Shown here piece after piece: positions 15,793 through 24,116 of a stretch of 64,000 bases of DNA. Under the pieces are notes generated by a model. It saw only the letters and a program-made list of their open reading frames with translations. It was not told the DNA's origin and searched no databases. The stretch's first letter is position 1. Each line of letters opens with the position of its first letter. Location: positions 367,330 through 431,329 of the forward strand of contig JAZQKK010000014.1 of the NCBI GenBank assembly GCA_045542115.1, written 5' to 3'. Source of the DNA: RGIG995 sp045542115. GTDB taxonomy: Bacteria; Bacillota; Clostridia; Oscillospirales; UBA644. Both the position numbers and the translations under genes were made by a program.

Positions 15793-16815
15793 TTAAACTT
15801 CGGGGTATTTAATTTGGATGGGCATATGCTTCTGGGCAGATTCTACGGTAGCAACGGCTACGGCAACGGTAGAAGCGCCTTCCATCGAAGAAACGGGCAT
15901 ATCCGAACCGGCCATCAGAGCTTCGACGAAAGCGTCGATTTCAGCAGTGATGTTGTGGTTGTTGACTTCTACGTCCAGTTCCTGAGGCTTGGTAAAGCTC
16001 TTCGGTTCTCCTTCCACTTCCTGGAAGAGGGTGATTTTGGGAGAGGTGTTATCGCAGATAATGGTACCCTTCGTGCCGTAGAAGACGGAGCGCATCGTGT
16101 AGTCACGCTTACAACCGATAGAAACGAAAACCTTACCCATCACGTTGTTGGGGAACTGATAAATAGCAATGGCGGTATCGTCTACGGGCCAATCGTTCAG
16201 AATCTTGTGATTGGCGTAAGAATATACTTCCGTGGGGTTGCCGGCAATCCAGCGCAAAAGGTCGATAGCGTGGCAGCCACCGCCGATAACGCCGTGACGG
16301 TCGGGGTCTACGCGCCAATCGTCTACACCGCGGGCTCTCTGATAGCAGTGGGCGTATTCGCTTTCCACAAAGGTCAATTCACCGATGGTGCCCTTGTCGA
16401 TCATATCCTTCACCATAACGAAGGAAGGAGTGCAACGGCAGACCTGACCGATCATCAGTTTGCGGCCGGTTTCTTTTTCCACCCGCATCATATGTTCACA
16501 TTCTTCCACGGTCAAAGCCATCGGCTTTTCGCAGAGGACGTCTTTTCCTGCCCGCAGGAAAGCTTCGGTCATTTCCAGATGCAGTTTGTCGGGAGTAACG
16601 ATAACCGCAGCGTCGATCGCGGGGTCGTTAACCAATTCCCGGTAATCCTTCACGGCAATCTTTACGTCAAACTGCTTTTGTCTTTCTTCCAAATATTCTT
16701 CGTGGGGGTCGCAGATGGCATACAGGTTTGCACCCTTATTGACAACACCCTGCATATGCAGACTGCCCATATGGCTACAACCGATAACCGCAATGTTCAG
16801 TTTTTTTTGTTCCAT
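15793..16815 (-). CDS. Gfo/Idh/MocA-family NAD(P)-dependent oxidoreductase
   Basis: 340 aa. The Rossmann N-terminus reads NIAVIGCSHMGSLHM (GxGxxG-like). DVLCEKPMAL is the family EKP motif, and VIGGGCHAIDLLRW carries the substrate-site GGG..H.ID block. The family oxidises or dehydrates sugars, inositols or sugar nucleotides. As first gene of the operon with nagA and the NagB-like gene, it probably converts an amino-sugar derivative, but the substrate cannot be read. The start at 16815 is preceded by AAAGGAAG. Confidence 0.85.
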   Translation of the reverse strand: MEQKKLNIAVIGCSHMGSLHMQGVVNKGANLYAICDPHEEYLEERQKQFDVKIAVKDYRELVNDPAIDAAVIVTPDKLHLEMTEAFLRAGKDVLCEKPMALTVEECEHMMRVEKETGRKLMIGQVCRCTPSFVMVKDMIDKGTIGELTFVESEYAHCYQRARGVDDWRVDPDRHGVIGGGCHAIDLLRWIAGNPTEVYSYANHKILNDWPVDDTAIAIYQFPNNVMGKVFVSIGCKRDYTMRSVFYGTKGTIICDNTSPKITLFQEVEGEPKSFTKPQELDVEVNNHNITAEIDAFVEALMAGSDMPVSSMEGASTVAVAVATVESAQKHMPIQIKYPEV

Positions 16816-16854
16816 TTTGTTGACTTCCTTTCGGCAGTTTATTTCTTGCACTTC

Positions 16855-16883
16855 ATTATAACACGATTTCTTGTTTATCGCAA
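16855..16883 (-). promoter_or_regulatory. promoter of the amino-sugar operon
   Basis: Minus strand TTGCGA (16878-16883) and TATAAT (16855-16860), spacing 17 bp. No obvious NagR or NagC-type operator was recognised nearby. Confidence 0.7.
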
Positions 16884-16957
16884 CCTTGATTTATGTGTTG
16901 TTTTCTTCATTTTGTTTGGTATAATGTTTTTTTGCAGAGAGAATCTTTGGGTGGAAA

Positions 16958-17671
16958 TTAAATCTCAAAAGTATATTTTCGTCCACAGGCGTTGCAATAC
17001 GTCACGATTTTCCCGTTTTCCGAAAGGTCTTCCCGTTCTTCCGGGGGAAGGGAGGAAACGAAACGCATCAACGCTCCGCGGGAACAGGTACAACCGAAAC
17101 GAAGTGGGGAAGATTCCAAAAAGGAAAAACTTTCTTCCGGTTCTTCTTTGGGAAGGGACAACGATGCTTGCCGGCACAGTCCGGCAAGGTCGCAGGGGGC
17201 CCCGGGTAATTGTTCCGCAACAATGCAAAAAAACCCGCCGTTTTCTTCAAAAACATTGCAGACGGCGGCAATTTGCAGCGATTGGGCAAAATAAGCGGAA
17301 AACAGTCCGTCCAGACCGACGCCGGTCACCATTCCCGTGTAATTTCCCCGAAGGGGCAACTGCAAGGTGACCTCCAAGGTGTCTTCTACTCCGTCGCAGG
17401 ATTCCTCTTTCCGCCCCCGGATGATACCGTCCCGGTCCGCAGTTGCGGAAAAGCACCCTTCTTCGGGCAAAGACAACCGAACGGTAACCGAGGCTCGCTC
17501 GTCTTTTTGCAGGGCAGCGATGCAACAGGCGAAGACTTCCAATTTTCCTAAAATCGTCTTATCGTTGCCCGCAAGCCCGTTCAATTCGGCGGAACGTTCT
17601 ACCGCCCGGTCAAGAAAAACACAGAAAATACGGGCGTTTTGTACCATATATTTGGATACTTGCTCGGTCAT
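16958..17671 (-). CDS. hslO: redox-regulated chaperone Hsp33
   Basis: 237 aa, somewhat short for Hsp33 (about 290). The C-terminal redox switch is intact: CTC and CNAC are separated by 29 residues, matching the CxC-x(27-32)-CxxC zinc centre whose oxidation activates the holdase. The N-terminal region NARIFCVFLDRAVERSAELNG resembles the family start. The central FGCTCSRGALMRFVSSLP block also fits. The start ATG overlaps the upstream methyltransferase stop (ATGA), so the pair is co-translated. Confidence 0.85.
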   Translation of the reverse strand: MTEQVSKYMVQNARIFCVFLDRAVERSAELNGLAGNDKTILGKLEVFACCIAALQKDERASVTVRLSLPEEGCFSATADRDGIIRGRKEESCDGVEDTLEVTLQLPLRGNYTGMVTGVGLDGLFSAYFAQSLQIAAVCNVFEENGGFFCIVAEQLPGAPCDLAGLCRQASLSLPKEEPEESFSFLESSPLRFGCTCSRGALMRFVSSLPPEEREDLSENGKIVTYCNACGRKYTFEI

Positions 17672-18363
17672 AACGGTCTCCTTACAATAACGATTTTTCT
17701 TCCCTGATACGAAAGGGTCTTTACGGGGACGAATCCCACCTGTTTCAAATATTGCTTTAACTCGGAAACGTCGTACCACCGTTCCCAGATTTCTTCCTCT
17801 TCCCGACGGTAGGTATCCCCTTCCTTCCGGAACACCGTTAGGGTCTGCCCCGCATACGTGCCGTCAAAGGTCTTTTGTAAAATCAGAACCCGGCCGTCCC
17901 GTTCTTCGGTCTGGGGAGCGGTATCGGAAAACAATTTTTTATCTTTCAGGTCAAAAATAAAATAACCGGAAGGTTCGGTGAAATTGTAAATACGGCGGAA
18001 AAACCGCTTCACGTCCCGCTTGTCCAACAAATGATTCACCGTGTCCATCGACGAAAATACGGCGTGATAGGCTCCGTACAAATCAATCTCCGGAAGGGAT
18101 TGACACATCAAGTGAGGGACGATACCGGCATCGCTCAACTTTTCAAAGGCAGCGTCCAGCATCTGCTCCGACACGTCCACACCGCTGCAATCAAACCCTC
18201 GGCGGGACAATTCCAGCATCAAAGACCCCGTACCGCAGCCGCAGTCCAAGGCCAAAGGGGTCTCGGGCAGGGAGAGGTGGGGTAAAATCCGGTCTAAGTA
18301 ATGACGGTAATCAAATCCGGAATTGAACCGGTCGTACTCCCGGGCTATGACGTCGTAATCCAT
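17668..18363 (-). CDS. SAM-dependent class I methyltransferase
   Basis: 231 aa. It begins YDVIAREYDRFN and has motif I LDCGCGTGSLMLELSRRG, motif II-like FSSMDTVNHL, and a C-terminal beta-sheet with ERWYDVSELKQYLKQVGF. This is the common small-molecule methyltransferase type (Methyltransf_11/25) next to hslO in many Clostridia. The substrate is unknown. The start at 18363 is preceded by AGAGG. It overlaps hslO by 4 bp. Confidence 0.82.
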   Translation of the reverse strand: MDYDVIAREYDRFNSGFDYRHYLDRILPHLSLPETPLALDCGCGTGSLMLELSRRGFDCSGVDVSEQMLDAAFEKLSDAGIVPHLMCQSLPEIDLYGAYHAVFSSMDTVNHLLDKRDVKRFFRRIYNFTEPSGYFIFDLKDKKLFSDTAPQTEERDGRVLILQKTFDGTYAGQTLTVFRKEGDTYRREEEEIWERWYDVSELKQYLKQVGFVPVKTLSYQGRKIVIVRRPL

Positions 18364-18412
18364 AAAACCTCTTATACAAATCAAAATGTTACAGTTTTTT
18401 CAAAAAACACCC

Positions 18413-18441
18413 TTTTCATTCGGGGGCGGATATGTTATAAT
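18413..18441 (+). promoter_or_regulatory. promoter of the carboxypeptidase-like gene
   Basis: Clear TATAAT at 18436-18441 with a weak -35 (TTTTCA, 18413-18418). The promoter is 31 nt before the start. Confidence 0.55.
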
Positions 18442-18471
18442 AGAATATATACACAACAACGGAGGAATGAA

Positions 18472-19812
18472 ATGAAACATTCTCTCAGGCTCCTGGTCAG
18501 AATCTTGGCCTTTGCCCTGGTGCTTCCCTTATGGAGCGTTTTTGCCCGGGCGGAAGAAGAACCGAAAGAAGAGTTCCCGGACATCGGGTCAGAATACGCG
18601 GTAATCTTCAACGCCGATGACGGAGGGGAAATTTTATACGGAAAAAATGAAACGAAACCGGTCTACTGCGGCTTTTTGCCCAGAGTAATGACCTGCATCC
18701 TCATTGCTGAAAGCGGAAAATGGGAAGAAACCGTCACCGTGACCCGAGGAATGTTGGTCAACACTCCGCAAATCTCCAACGCCAAATTAGAAGCGGGCGA
18801 CACGCTGACCTACGGCGACTTGGTGTCCTGCATTTTGGTGGCAAATTCCCAAGAAGCGGCGGTAGCCGCGGCTACGACCCTGGGCGGAGATTTAAAGACC
18901 TTCGTCCGGAAGATGAACGAGCGGGCCAAAGAATTGCAGGCAAACGACACGTTATTCACTAACGTAACAGGGAATTTCGTTTCCAATACCAAACAGATTT
19001 CTACCTTGTCCGACTGTGCTAAAATCATCAGCGCGGCACTGAACATAGAAGAAATCGCGAAAGCGGCTTCGGCAAGGACGGCACAAATCACCGTCAACGG
19101 AAAAACCAGAAATATTTACACGCGCAATATGCTCATCGAAGGAATGAACGCAAACTACAACTCCGCCGCAAAAGGATTGTTTATCTACTCCCAGGAGAGC
19201 AGTAATTCCTCCATCGCCACGTGCCGAAAGGATTCCGACCGGAATATTATTTCGATGGCAATAACCACAAAAGGCCTGGACGCCTTGTATCAAGACGCGG
19301 GAGTTCTTTTGGGATACTCCAAAAACCGCTATGTGTCCCGCACGTTAATCGCCCGCGGCAGTACCTTGGCGGAAGTCACGGTGAAAAACGGAAAAGACGT
19401 GGACTATGCGGTCTTATCTGCGGCTGAAACCGTCACGGCGATGATTCCCAAGATCTACGGAGACGCAGACCCGGTGTTGACCTTCAACCTCCCGGAATCG
19501 GTGGATGCTCCCATCGAACGGGGAACGGTGCTGGGAACCGTTACGGTATCCTGCGGGGGAAAAGAATACGGCACGGTGGAATTAAAGACCGAAAAAACGG
19601 TGGAATTGGACCACTTTGAACTGTATTCTTCCAAACTGATGCAATTCTTCTCCAACCCCTGGCTTTGGGGTATTTTGGGCGGTCTTCTGTTCTTGGTGGC
19701 AGGATATATTTTCCTTGCCTATCGAATGAATAACCCGAAGAAAAAGAAAACTCCCGCATCCCACACCGGCGGCCGCATCCGGGTCTCCGGCGGGGACGAT
19801 GACGACGAATAA
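18472..19812 (+). CDS. membrane-anchored D-Ala-D-Ala carboxypeptidase homologue with lost catalytic motifs
   Basis: 446 aa: signal peptide (residues 1-27), S11 peptidase-like domain (about 38-290), DacF-type C-terminal beta domain, one TM helix (about 385-407) and a basic-then-acidic cytosolic tail. The fold is clear from YAVIFNADDGGEILYGKNE, RVMTCILIAESG, LEAGDTLTYGDL and FVRKMNERAKELQANDT. All three active-site motifs are absent. SxxK is replaced by F68-L-P-R71, SxN by N125-S-Q127, and KTG by AKGLF near 233-237. It is therefore probably a non-catalytic peptidoglycan-binding or scaffold protein. GGAGG ribosome site precedes the ATG. Confidence 0.8.
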   Translation: MKHSLRLLVRILAFALVLPLWSVFARAEEEPKEEFPDIGSEYAVIFNADDGGEILYGKNETKPVYCGFLPRVMTCILIAESGKWEETVTVTRGMLVNTPQISNAKLEAGDTLTYGDLVSCILVANSQEAAVAAATTLGGDLKTFVRKMNERAKELQANDTLFTNVTGNFVSNTKQISTLSDCAKIISAALNIEEIAKAASARTAQITVNGKTRNIYTRNMLIEGMNANYNSAAKGLFIYSQESSNSSIATCRKDSDRNIISMAITTKGLDALYQDAGVLLGYSKNRYVSRTLIARGSTLAEVTVKNGKDVDYAVLSAAETVTAMIPKIYGDADPVLTFNLPESVDAPIERGTVLGTVTVSCGGKEYGTVELKTEKTVELDHFELYSSKLMQFFSNPWLWGILGGLLFLVAGYIFLAYRMNNPKKKKTPASHTGGRIRVSGGDDDDE

Positions 19813-19824
19813 AAAATTTTCAGA

Positions 19825-19856
19825 GAAACACTCCGCTGAGCGGAGTGTTTCTTTTT
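19825..19856. terminator. bidirectional terminator
   Basis: 12-bp stem GAAACACTCCGC/GCGGAGTGTTTC with a 3-nt loop and TTTTTA, between convergent genes. Confidence 0.85.
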
Positions 19857-20652
19857 ATCGGTCGCAACCGATAATATCTTTTACGCTGTCCAAAATCACG
19901 TCGGGATGGACGTCAAATTTTTCAATATCTTCTACCGTGCCTTCCCCGGACAGTACGAAAACCGAGGTGATTCCGGCGTTCAGGCCGCACTTCACGTCGG
20001 TATAGAGCCGGTCTCCCACCAAAGCCGTTTTAGCAGGGTCTCCCCCCTTAAATTTGATGGCGGCGAGGGCCATTTCCTTTCGGGGTTTTCCGATATAGAA
20101 GGGGGCTTTTCCCGTGGCCCGTTCCAGCATATCGCACATCGTGTGGCAGTCGGGCAGATACTTGCCCTTTTGTGCCGGGCATACCCAGTCGGGGTTGGTG
20201 GCATAAAAAGGAACGTCCCGGGTGAGAAGTTCACAAGCGACCACCAATTTTTGATAGGTCAGCTCCGTATCGTACCCCACCAACAGAAAATCAATATCGT
20301 CTTCCAGTCCTTCCGCAACCACAAAGCCGTTGGCCCGCAGTTCCGCTTTCAATGATTCGGTTCCCACCACGTACAGTTTTGCACCGGGCTTCAAATCGTT
20401 CAGAAAAATACAAGCCGCCTGACCGGAAGTAAACATATTAGACCGGTCGGCAGGAATATTCAGGCGAGCCAATTTTTCCAGATAGGCGTCAGCGGATTTG
20501 GAAGAATTGTTGGTCAAAAATACGTAATCCCGTCCCGTATCCCGCAACCACTGAATAAAGTCAGCGGCTCCGTCAATCAGGTCGTTTTCCAGGTAAATGG
20601 TTCCATCCATATCCAAAAGATACAGCGTTTTGTCAGCCAAAGGATGCTTCAT
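19855..20652 (-). CDS. HAD-superfamily phosphatase, NagD-like (subclass IIA)
   Basis: 265 aa. HAD motif I is LYLLDMDGTIYLEND (nucleophile and acid Asp), motif II VFLTNNSSKS, motif III region IGKPRKEM, motif IV LVGDRLYTDVKCG. The alpha/beta cap between motifs II and III defines NagD/PNPase subclass IIA; substrates are sugar or nucleotide monophosphates. Located 28 nt downstream of aroK in the same direction, so likely co-transcribed. A link to the amino-sugar operon is possible only by family name. Confidence 0.85.
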   Translation of the reverse strand: MKHPLADKTLYLLDMDGTIYLENDLIDGAADFIQWLRDTGRDYVFLTNNSSKSADAYLEKLARLNIPADRSNMFTSGQAACIFLNDLKPGAKLYVVGTESLKAELRANGFVVAEGLEDDIDFLLVGYDTELTYQKLVVACELLTRDVPFYATNPDWVCPAQKGKYLPDCHTMCDMLERATGKAPFYIGKPRKEMALAAIKFKGGDPAKTALVGDRLYTDVKCGLNAGITSVFVLSGEGTVEDIEKFDVHPDVILDSVKDIIGCDR

Positions 20653-20680
20653 CGTCTTACTTCCTATTCTATATAATGAT

Positions 20681-21193
20681 TTATGTTTTATCGGTTTTAA
20701 ACCCCTGTTGTTCCAACTGTGTCAAAACCTTCCCGATGCAAGAGTGCAAAGAGCGGTTGTTGGTCACCCGGGCATCAGCGATAGATTCGTACAACGGAAT
20801 CCGTCGGCGGGCGATGGGATAGATGCGGTTGGGGTCGTCGTGAAATACGGGGCGTTTGTCGGTATTCAGCGTGGTGAGAATCGACCGGGGATGACGAACG
20901 ACGTAAAGGACCTTCTCCTTGCGGAGCAATTCCACGTTTTCCGGACGTTCCACGATGCCGCCGCCGGTAGCAACCACACACCGGTCCAGGGTTTCGTTGA
21001 CCCATTTCAAAGCGGCGGTCTCTTTCTCCCGGAAGGAATTTTCATCCTGATACAATTCCCGGATCGTCTTCCCTTCCCGTTGGATAATCAGGCGGTCTAA
21101 ATCCACAAACCGTAAATTGAGCCGGCGAGCAACAATACGCCCGACCGTGGTCTTTCCGGCACCGGGAAGTCCCACCAAATACAGATTTGCCAT
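20681..21193 (-). CDS. aroK: shikimate kinase
   Basis: 170 aa, typical. Walker A GLPGAGKTTVG, substrate-binding FVDLDRLI, and VVATGGGIVERPEN with the shikimate-binding GGG are all present. The R..PLY.. lid (IARRRIPLYESIADARV) follows. It phosphorylates shikimate in aromatic amino-acid synthesis in the cytoplasm. The start at 21193 follows GGAGGTGT. No other aro genes lie nearby. Confidence 0.93.
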   Translation of the reverse strand: MANLYLVGLPGAGKTTVGRIVARRLNLRFVDLDRLIIQREGKTIRELYQDENSFREKETAALKWVNETLDRCVVATGGGIVERPENVELLRKEKVLYVVRHPRSILTTLNTDKRPVFHDDPNRIYPIARRRIPLYESIADARVTNNRSLHSCIGKVLTQLEQQGFKTDKT

Positions 21194-21224
21194 ACACCTC
21201 CGCCTTTCTTTCTCTTGTAAGTAT

Positions 21225-21253
21225 AGTATACAATAAAATAGAAGAATTGTCAA
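21225..21253 (-). promoter_or_regulatory. promoter of aroK
   Basis: Minus strand TTGACA (21248-21253) and TATACT (21225-21230), spacing 17 bp, 31 nt upstream of the start. Confidence 0.8.
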
Positions 21254-21263
21254 GTAAAAACGG

Positions 21264-21299
21264 CAAAAAGAATCTCCCCACTTTTTTCGTGGGGAGATT
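21264..21299 (-). terminator. terminator of the FN3 surface-protein gene
   Basis: 11-bp stem AATCTCCCCAC/GTGGGGAGATT with a CTTTTTT-type loop and, on the minus strand, CTTTTTG after the stem. Confidence 0.8.
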
Positions 21300-21318
21300 G
21301 CATTTCATTTAAAACGAA

Positions 21319-22764
21319 TTATTCTTCGTCTTTCTTTTCTTCTTCGGCGGGAGCGGCTTCTTCAACAGGAGCAGCTTCTTCAACAGGAGCAGCTTCTACT
21401 GCGGGAGCAGCTTCTACTGCGGGAGCGGCTTCTGCGGCAGGAGCTTCTACTGCGGGAGCAGCCTTTTTCTTCTTACCGAGGACAAGAATCAAAACAACGA
21501 CGACTACGATTACCACGACGGCAGCAGCGGCGATGATGATCCACAGGAGCATCGAAGAATCCTTCTTATCGGCAGGCTTCTTATTGTTGTTATCGTCGCC
21601 AACCGTGGGGGCGTCGGTCTTCACGTCGGACTTATCGTCTTCCTTATCGGAAGTCTTATCGTTGTCAACCTTGGGAGCCTTGGGGGTCTTAAAGGTTACG
21701 AGTTCAGACTGAGCAGATTCCTTCCCGGCGGAGGTAACGCTGGTAATGGTCAGGTCGTACAGAGTGCTGGGTTCCAGACCGGTAATGGTGAACTTGGTGT
21801 CGGTTACGGGTTCGTCGTTAATCTTTTCGGCTTCTCCGTCAGCGGCACTTTCCTTCAAGTAGAGGTTGTAGCTGACAGCGTTCTTGGCAGCGTCCCAAGT
21901 AACGTTGGTATCGGTAGTGTCTTTTCCAACCTTTTCGGTGATGATGTTGGCGGGAGGATTACCGTTGGGGTTACCTACGGTCTTGCCTTCTGCTTCGTGA
22001 TAAGTAATGGTGGGATACTGAACCAGGCAGGTACCCTTAGAACCGTTGGTGCCACCGTAAGGCATAACCAAAAGACGGATCTTATCGCCTTCCTTAACTT
22101 TGAAGGAGGGATAGGAAACCTCGAAGGGTTCGGACTGGCTGGTGTTGTGAGAACCGATGTGGTTCAGTTCCGGGTCAGCATCCGCAACGGGGAATACCTG
22201 ATTGTCATTCACGTACAGGTAAACCAAGTTACCCCAGGTATCGGGGGAAGTTTCAGGGTCGGTGGTTCCGTAGCAGTACAGAGAAGCATCGTAGGAGATG
22301 GTACCGGTGGCGGGAACGATATAGGTTACAGCCGGACCGGCAGCAGAACCGGGATGCAGATACTTACCGGCAGACATAATGGAGCAGTAAGAATAGCCGG
22401 ATTGTACCCAAGCGGATTCCGCAAAGGCGGTGTAGATGTTGTTCCAAGTACCGTGGACCCAACCTTCTTGTTTGTCTTTGAAGTAGGCCGTCATCGGTTC
22501 GAAGCCTTCGATTTCGGGATCCCAGAATTCATAGGTCCAAAGTCCGTTGGCCAGATAGAAGCCTTCAATGTAGTCGAAGGAGCCGTAGTCTTCGGAGATT
22601 TCGACTTCTCCGTCACCGTGGGTGCCGACATCTGTCAGGGCATCCTCGTAGGTGTAAGTTTCTTCAACCCAGTCTTGTTCTTCCGCGAACGTAGTAACCC
22701 CAAAGCCAACGATGCAGGACAGCACCATTGCCAGGGTCATAAGCAGCGCAAGTGTTTTCTTCAT
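21319..22764 (-). CDS. surface protein with FN3 domain, TM helix and Ala-Pro-Glu tail
   Basis: 481 aa. Signal peptide (MKKTLALLMTLAMVLSCIVGFGVTTFA), an N-terminal beta-rich region of about 250 residues (possible carbohydrate-binding fold: YDASLYCYGTT, VYLYVNDNQVFPV, PSFKVKEGDKIRLLV), then a fibronectin type III domain (about 275-360, VTWDAAKNAVSYNLYLKES to LEPSTLYDLTITSV). A Lys/Asp linker, one strong TM helix (WIIIAAAAVVVIVVVVVLI) and a cytosolic KKKKAAPAVEA tail follow. No sortase signal. Probably anchored in the membrane and exposed outside; binding role inferred. Strong promoter and ribosome site upstream. Confidence 0.75.
   Translation of the reverse strand: MKKTLALLMTLAMVLSCIVGFGVTTFAEEQDWVEETYTYEDALTDVGTHGDGEVEISEDYGSFDYIEGFYLANGLWTYEFWDPEIEGFEPMTAYFKDKQEGWVHGTWNNIYTAFAESAWVQSGYSYCSIMSAGKYLHPGSAAGPAVTYIVPATGTISYDASLYCYGTTDPETSPDTWGNLVYLYVNDNQVFPVADADPELNHIGSHNTSQSEPFEVSYPSFKVKEGDKIRLLVMPYGGTNGSKGTCLVQYPTITYHEAEGKTVGNPNGNPPANIITEKVGKDTTDTNVTWDAAKNAVSYNLYLKESAADGEAEKINDEPVTDTKFTITGLEPSTLYDLTITSVTSAGKESAQSELVTFKTPKAPKVDNDKTSDKEDDKSDVKTDAPTVGDDNNNKKPADKKDSSMLLWIIIAAAAVVVIVVVVVLILVLGKKKKAAPAVEAPAAEAAPAVEAAPAVEAAPVEEAAPVEEAAPAEEEKKDEE
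21343..21462. repeat. short tandem repeat coding for the Ala-Pro-Glu tail
   Basis: Units of about 21 bp (GCAGCTTCTTCAACAGGAGC and GCAGCTTCTACTGCGGGAGC, plus strand) are repeated and encode AAPVEEA/AAPAVEA on the minus strand. The paired near-identical units suggest slippage-type expansion. Confidence 0.75.
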
Positions 22765-22802
22765 AAAGATTCTCCTTTTACGTGAGATTTTTTGATATAA
22801 AT

Positions 22803-22831
22803 ATTATATACTATTTTCTCGGGATTGTCAA
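22803..22831 (-). promoter_or_regulatory. promoter of the FN3 surface-protein gene
   Basis: Minus strand TTGACA (22826-22831) and TATAAT (22803-22808), spacing 17 bp. The rest of the gap 22832-22957 is A/T-rich, with nothing else recognised. Confidence 0.8.
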
Positions 22832-22957
22832 GAAGATGTTTTTTCGGAAATTTTCTTTAAAAATTCCATTTTTCCTTGATATTATCGCGTTTTTTTGAAG
22901 TTTTTGCCTTTGTTGGGCAAGTGCGACAAAAAATCAGCCTGTTTTTTGTGCAATATT

Positions 22958-22993
22958 ACAAAAAAAATCGTGGGGAGCCCTGTCGCTCCCCAC
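22958..22993 (-). terminator. terminator of nahK operon
   Basis: 9-bp stem GTGGGGAGC/GCTCCCCAC followed on the minus strand by GATTTTTTT. Confidence 0.85.
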
Positions 22994-23012
22994 ATTTTGT
23001 TCTTTCCAAACG

Positions 23013-24101
23013 TTATTTTGCGTATTTTCTTACGATTGCCTGCATTTCATCGAACCGTTCTTCCATCTGCGCAACCAATTTCATCTGGGTATGAGTACGG
23101 TCGAGATTGTGCTCCGGATAATCGGTATGGAAGTACCGGTCGCCGTCGATATAATCCAACAAGAACCGGCAACCGCATTCCAGAGTCATAATGATGCAAC
23201 CCCAGACCATACTGTCCAATTCCGCTTCGGTGAAAAAGCCGTCCGCACCGCCGATAAATCCTTTGGTAAAGGCCTCGAATTTATCCATACAGAAATAGAC
23301 CTTCGACAGGTCTTTTTCGTCTTCTGCGGCGGAATTGGCGCAGAAGCGAATCGCGTCCCCGAAATCGTAAGCGGCAAGGCCGGGCATAATGGTGTCCAAA
23401 TCAATGACACACAGAGGCTTATGCGTCGCTTCGTCGATTAGAATATTGTTGAATTTCGTATCGTTGTGGGTAACTCGAAGGGGAAGTTCGCCCTTTTCGA
23501 TCTGTTCCACAAGGCGGTTGGCCGTTTCGGTACGGGCCCGGAAAAATTCCACTTCCTCCAAAACGTTTTGCAAACGACCGGATTCGTTCCGGGCAATGCC
23601 TGCTTCCATATTTGCGTAGCGTTGACGGGTATTGTGGAAATTGACGATGGTTTCGGCCAGGGTCGAGCCGTCGTAATCGGAAAGAAGTTTCTGGAAATTT
23701 CCAAACGCTTCCCCGGCGTCGGTCAAAATTTGAAGGTCGTCGGCAATGCTGTACGACAGGGCTTTATCCACGTAATCGTACACCCGCCAATACTTGCCTT
23801 CTGCGTCCTTCCAGTAGCCTTTTCCGCTGTCGCCCCGGTAGAAGTGCAACACCTCCCGGTTCGGGTCTCCGCCCCGCTCCGCGACTTTTTTCCGGAGATG
23901 TTCGGTCACCGAAAGGATATTCCCCATTACGCCTTCCGCATCGGGGAACACGTAAGTATTGATGGTCTGAACCGTGTAAGACTTCCCATCCACGCAAACC
24001 ACGTAGGTCTGATTGATGTGACCGGTCTTAATGGGACGGACCGACTGAATCGCTCCCTCAATGCCAAAATGAGAAATCACCTGGGAAAGAATCTGTTCCA
24101 T
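23013..24101 (-). CDS. nahK: N-acetylhexosamine 1-kinase
   Basis: 362 aa, aminoglycoside-phosphotransferase fold. Strong motif-by-motif resemblance to bifidobacterial NahK/LnpB: TGHINQTYVV, YTVQTINTYVFPD, LPLRVTHNDTKFNNILIDE with the catalytic HND block, VIDLDTIMPGLAAYDFGDAIRF with the DLD metal site, and MTLECGCRFLLDY.DGD.YF. NahK phosphorylates GlcNAc/GalNAc at C1, feeding the galacto-N-biose/lacto-N-biose pathway with GalT. Last gene of a minus-strand run after dinB. No lacto-N-biose phosphorylase is in the window. Confidence 0.88.
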   Translation of the reverse strand: MEQILSQVISHFGIEGAIQSVRPIKTGHINQTYVVCVDGKSYTVQTINTYVFPDAEGVMGNILSVTEHLRKKVAERGGDPNREVLHFYRGDSGKGYWKDAEGKYWRVYDYVDKALSYSIADDLQILTDAGEAFGNFQKLLSDYDGSTLAETIVNFHNTRQRYANMEAGIARNESGRLQNVLEEVEFFRARTETANRLVEQIEKGELPLRVTHNDTKFNNILIDEATHKPLCVIDLDTIMPGLAAYDFGDAIRFCANSAAEDEKDLSKVYFCMDKFEAFTKGFIGGADGFFTEAELDSMVWGCIIMTLECGCRFLLDYIDGDRYFHTDYPEHNLDRTHTQMKLVAQMEERFDEMQAIVRKYAK

Positions 24102-24116
24102 AATGAAATTCCTTTC

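Noticed and set aside
18472..19812. active DacA/DacF carboxypeptidase
   Set aside because: None of SxxK, SxN or KTG is present at the aligned positions.
21343..21462. CRISPR-like repeat array
   Set aside because: Repeats are 21 bp without spacers and code for a low-complexity protein tail; no cas genes in the window.
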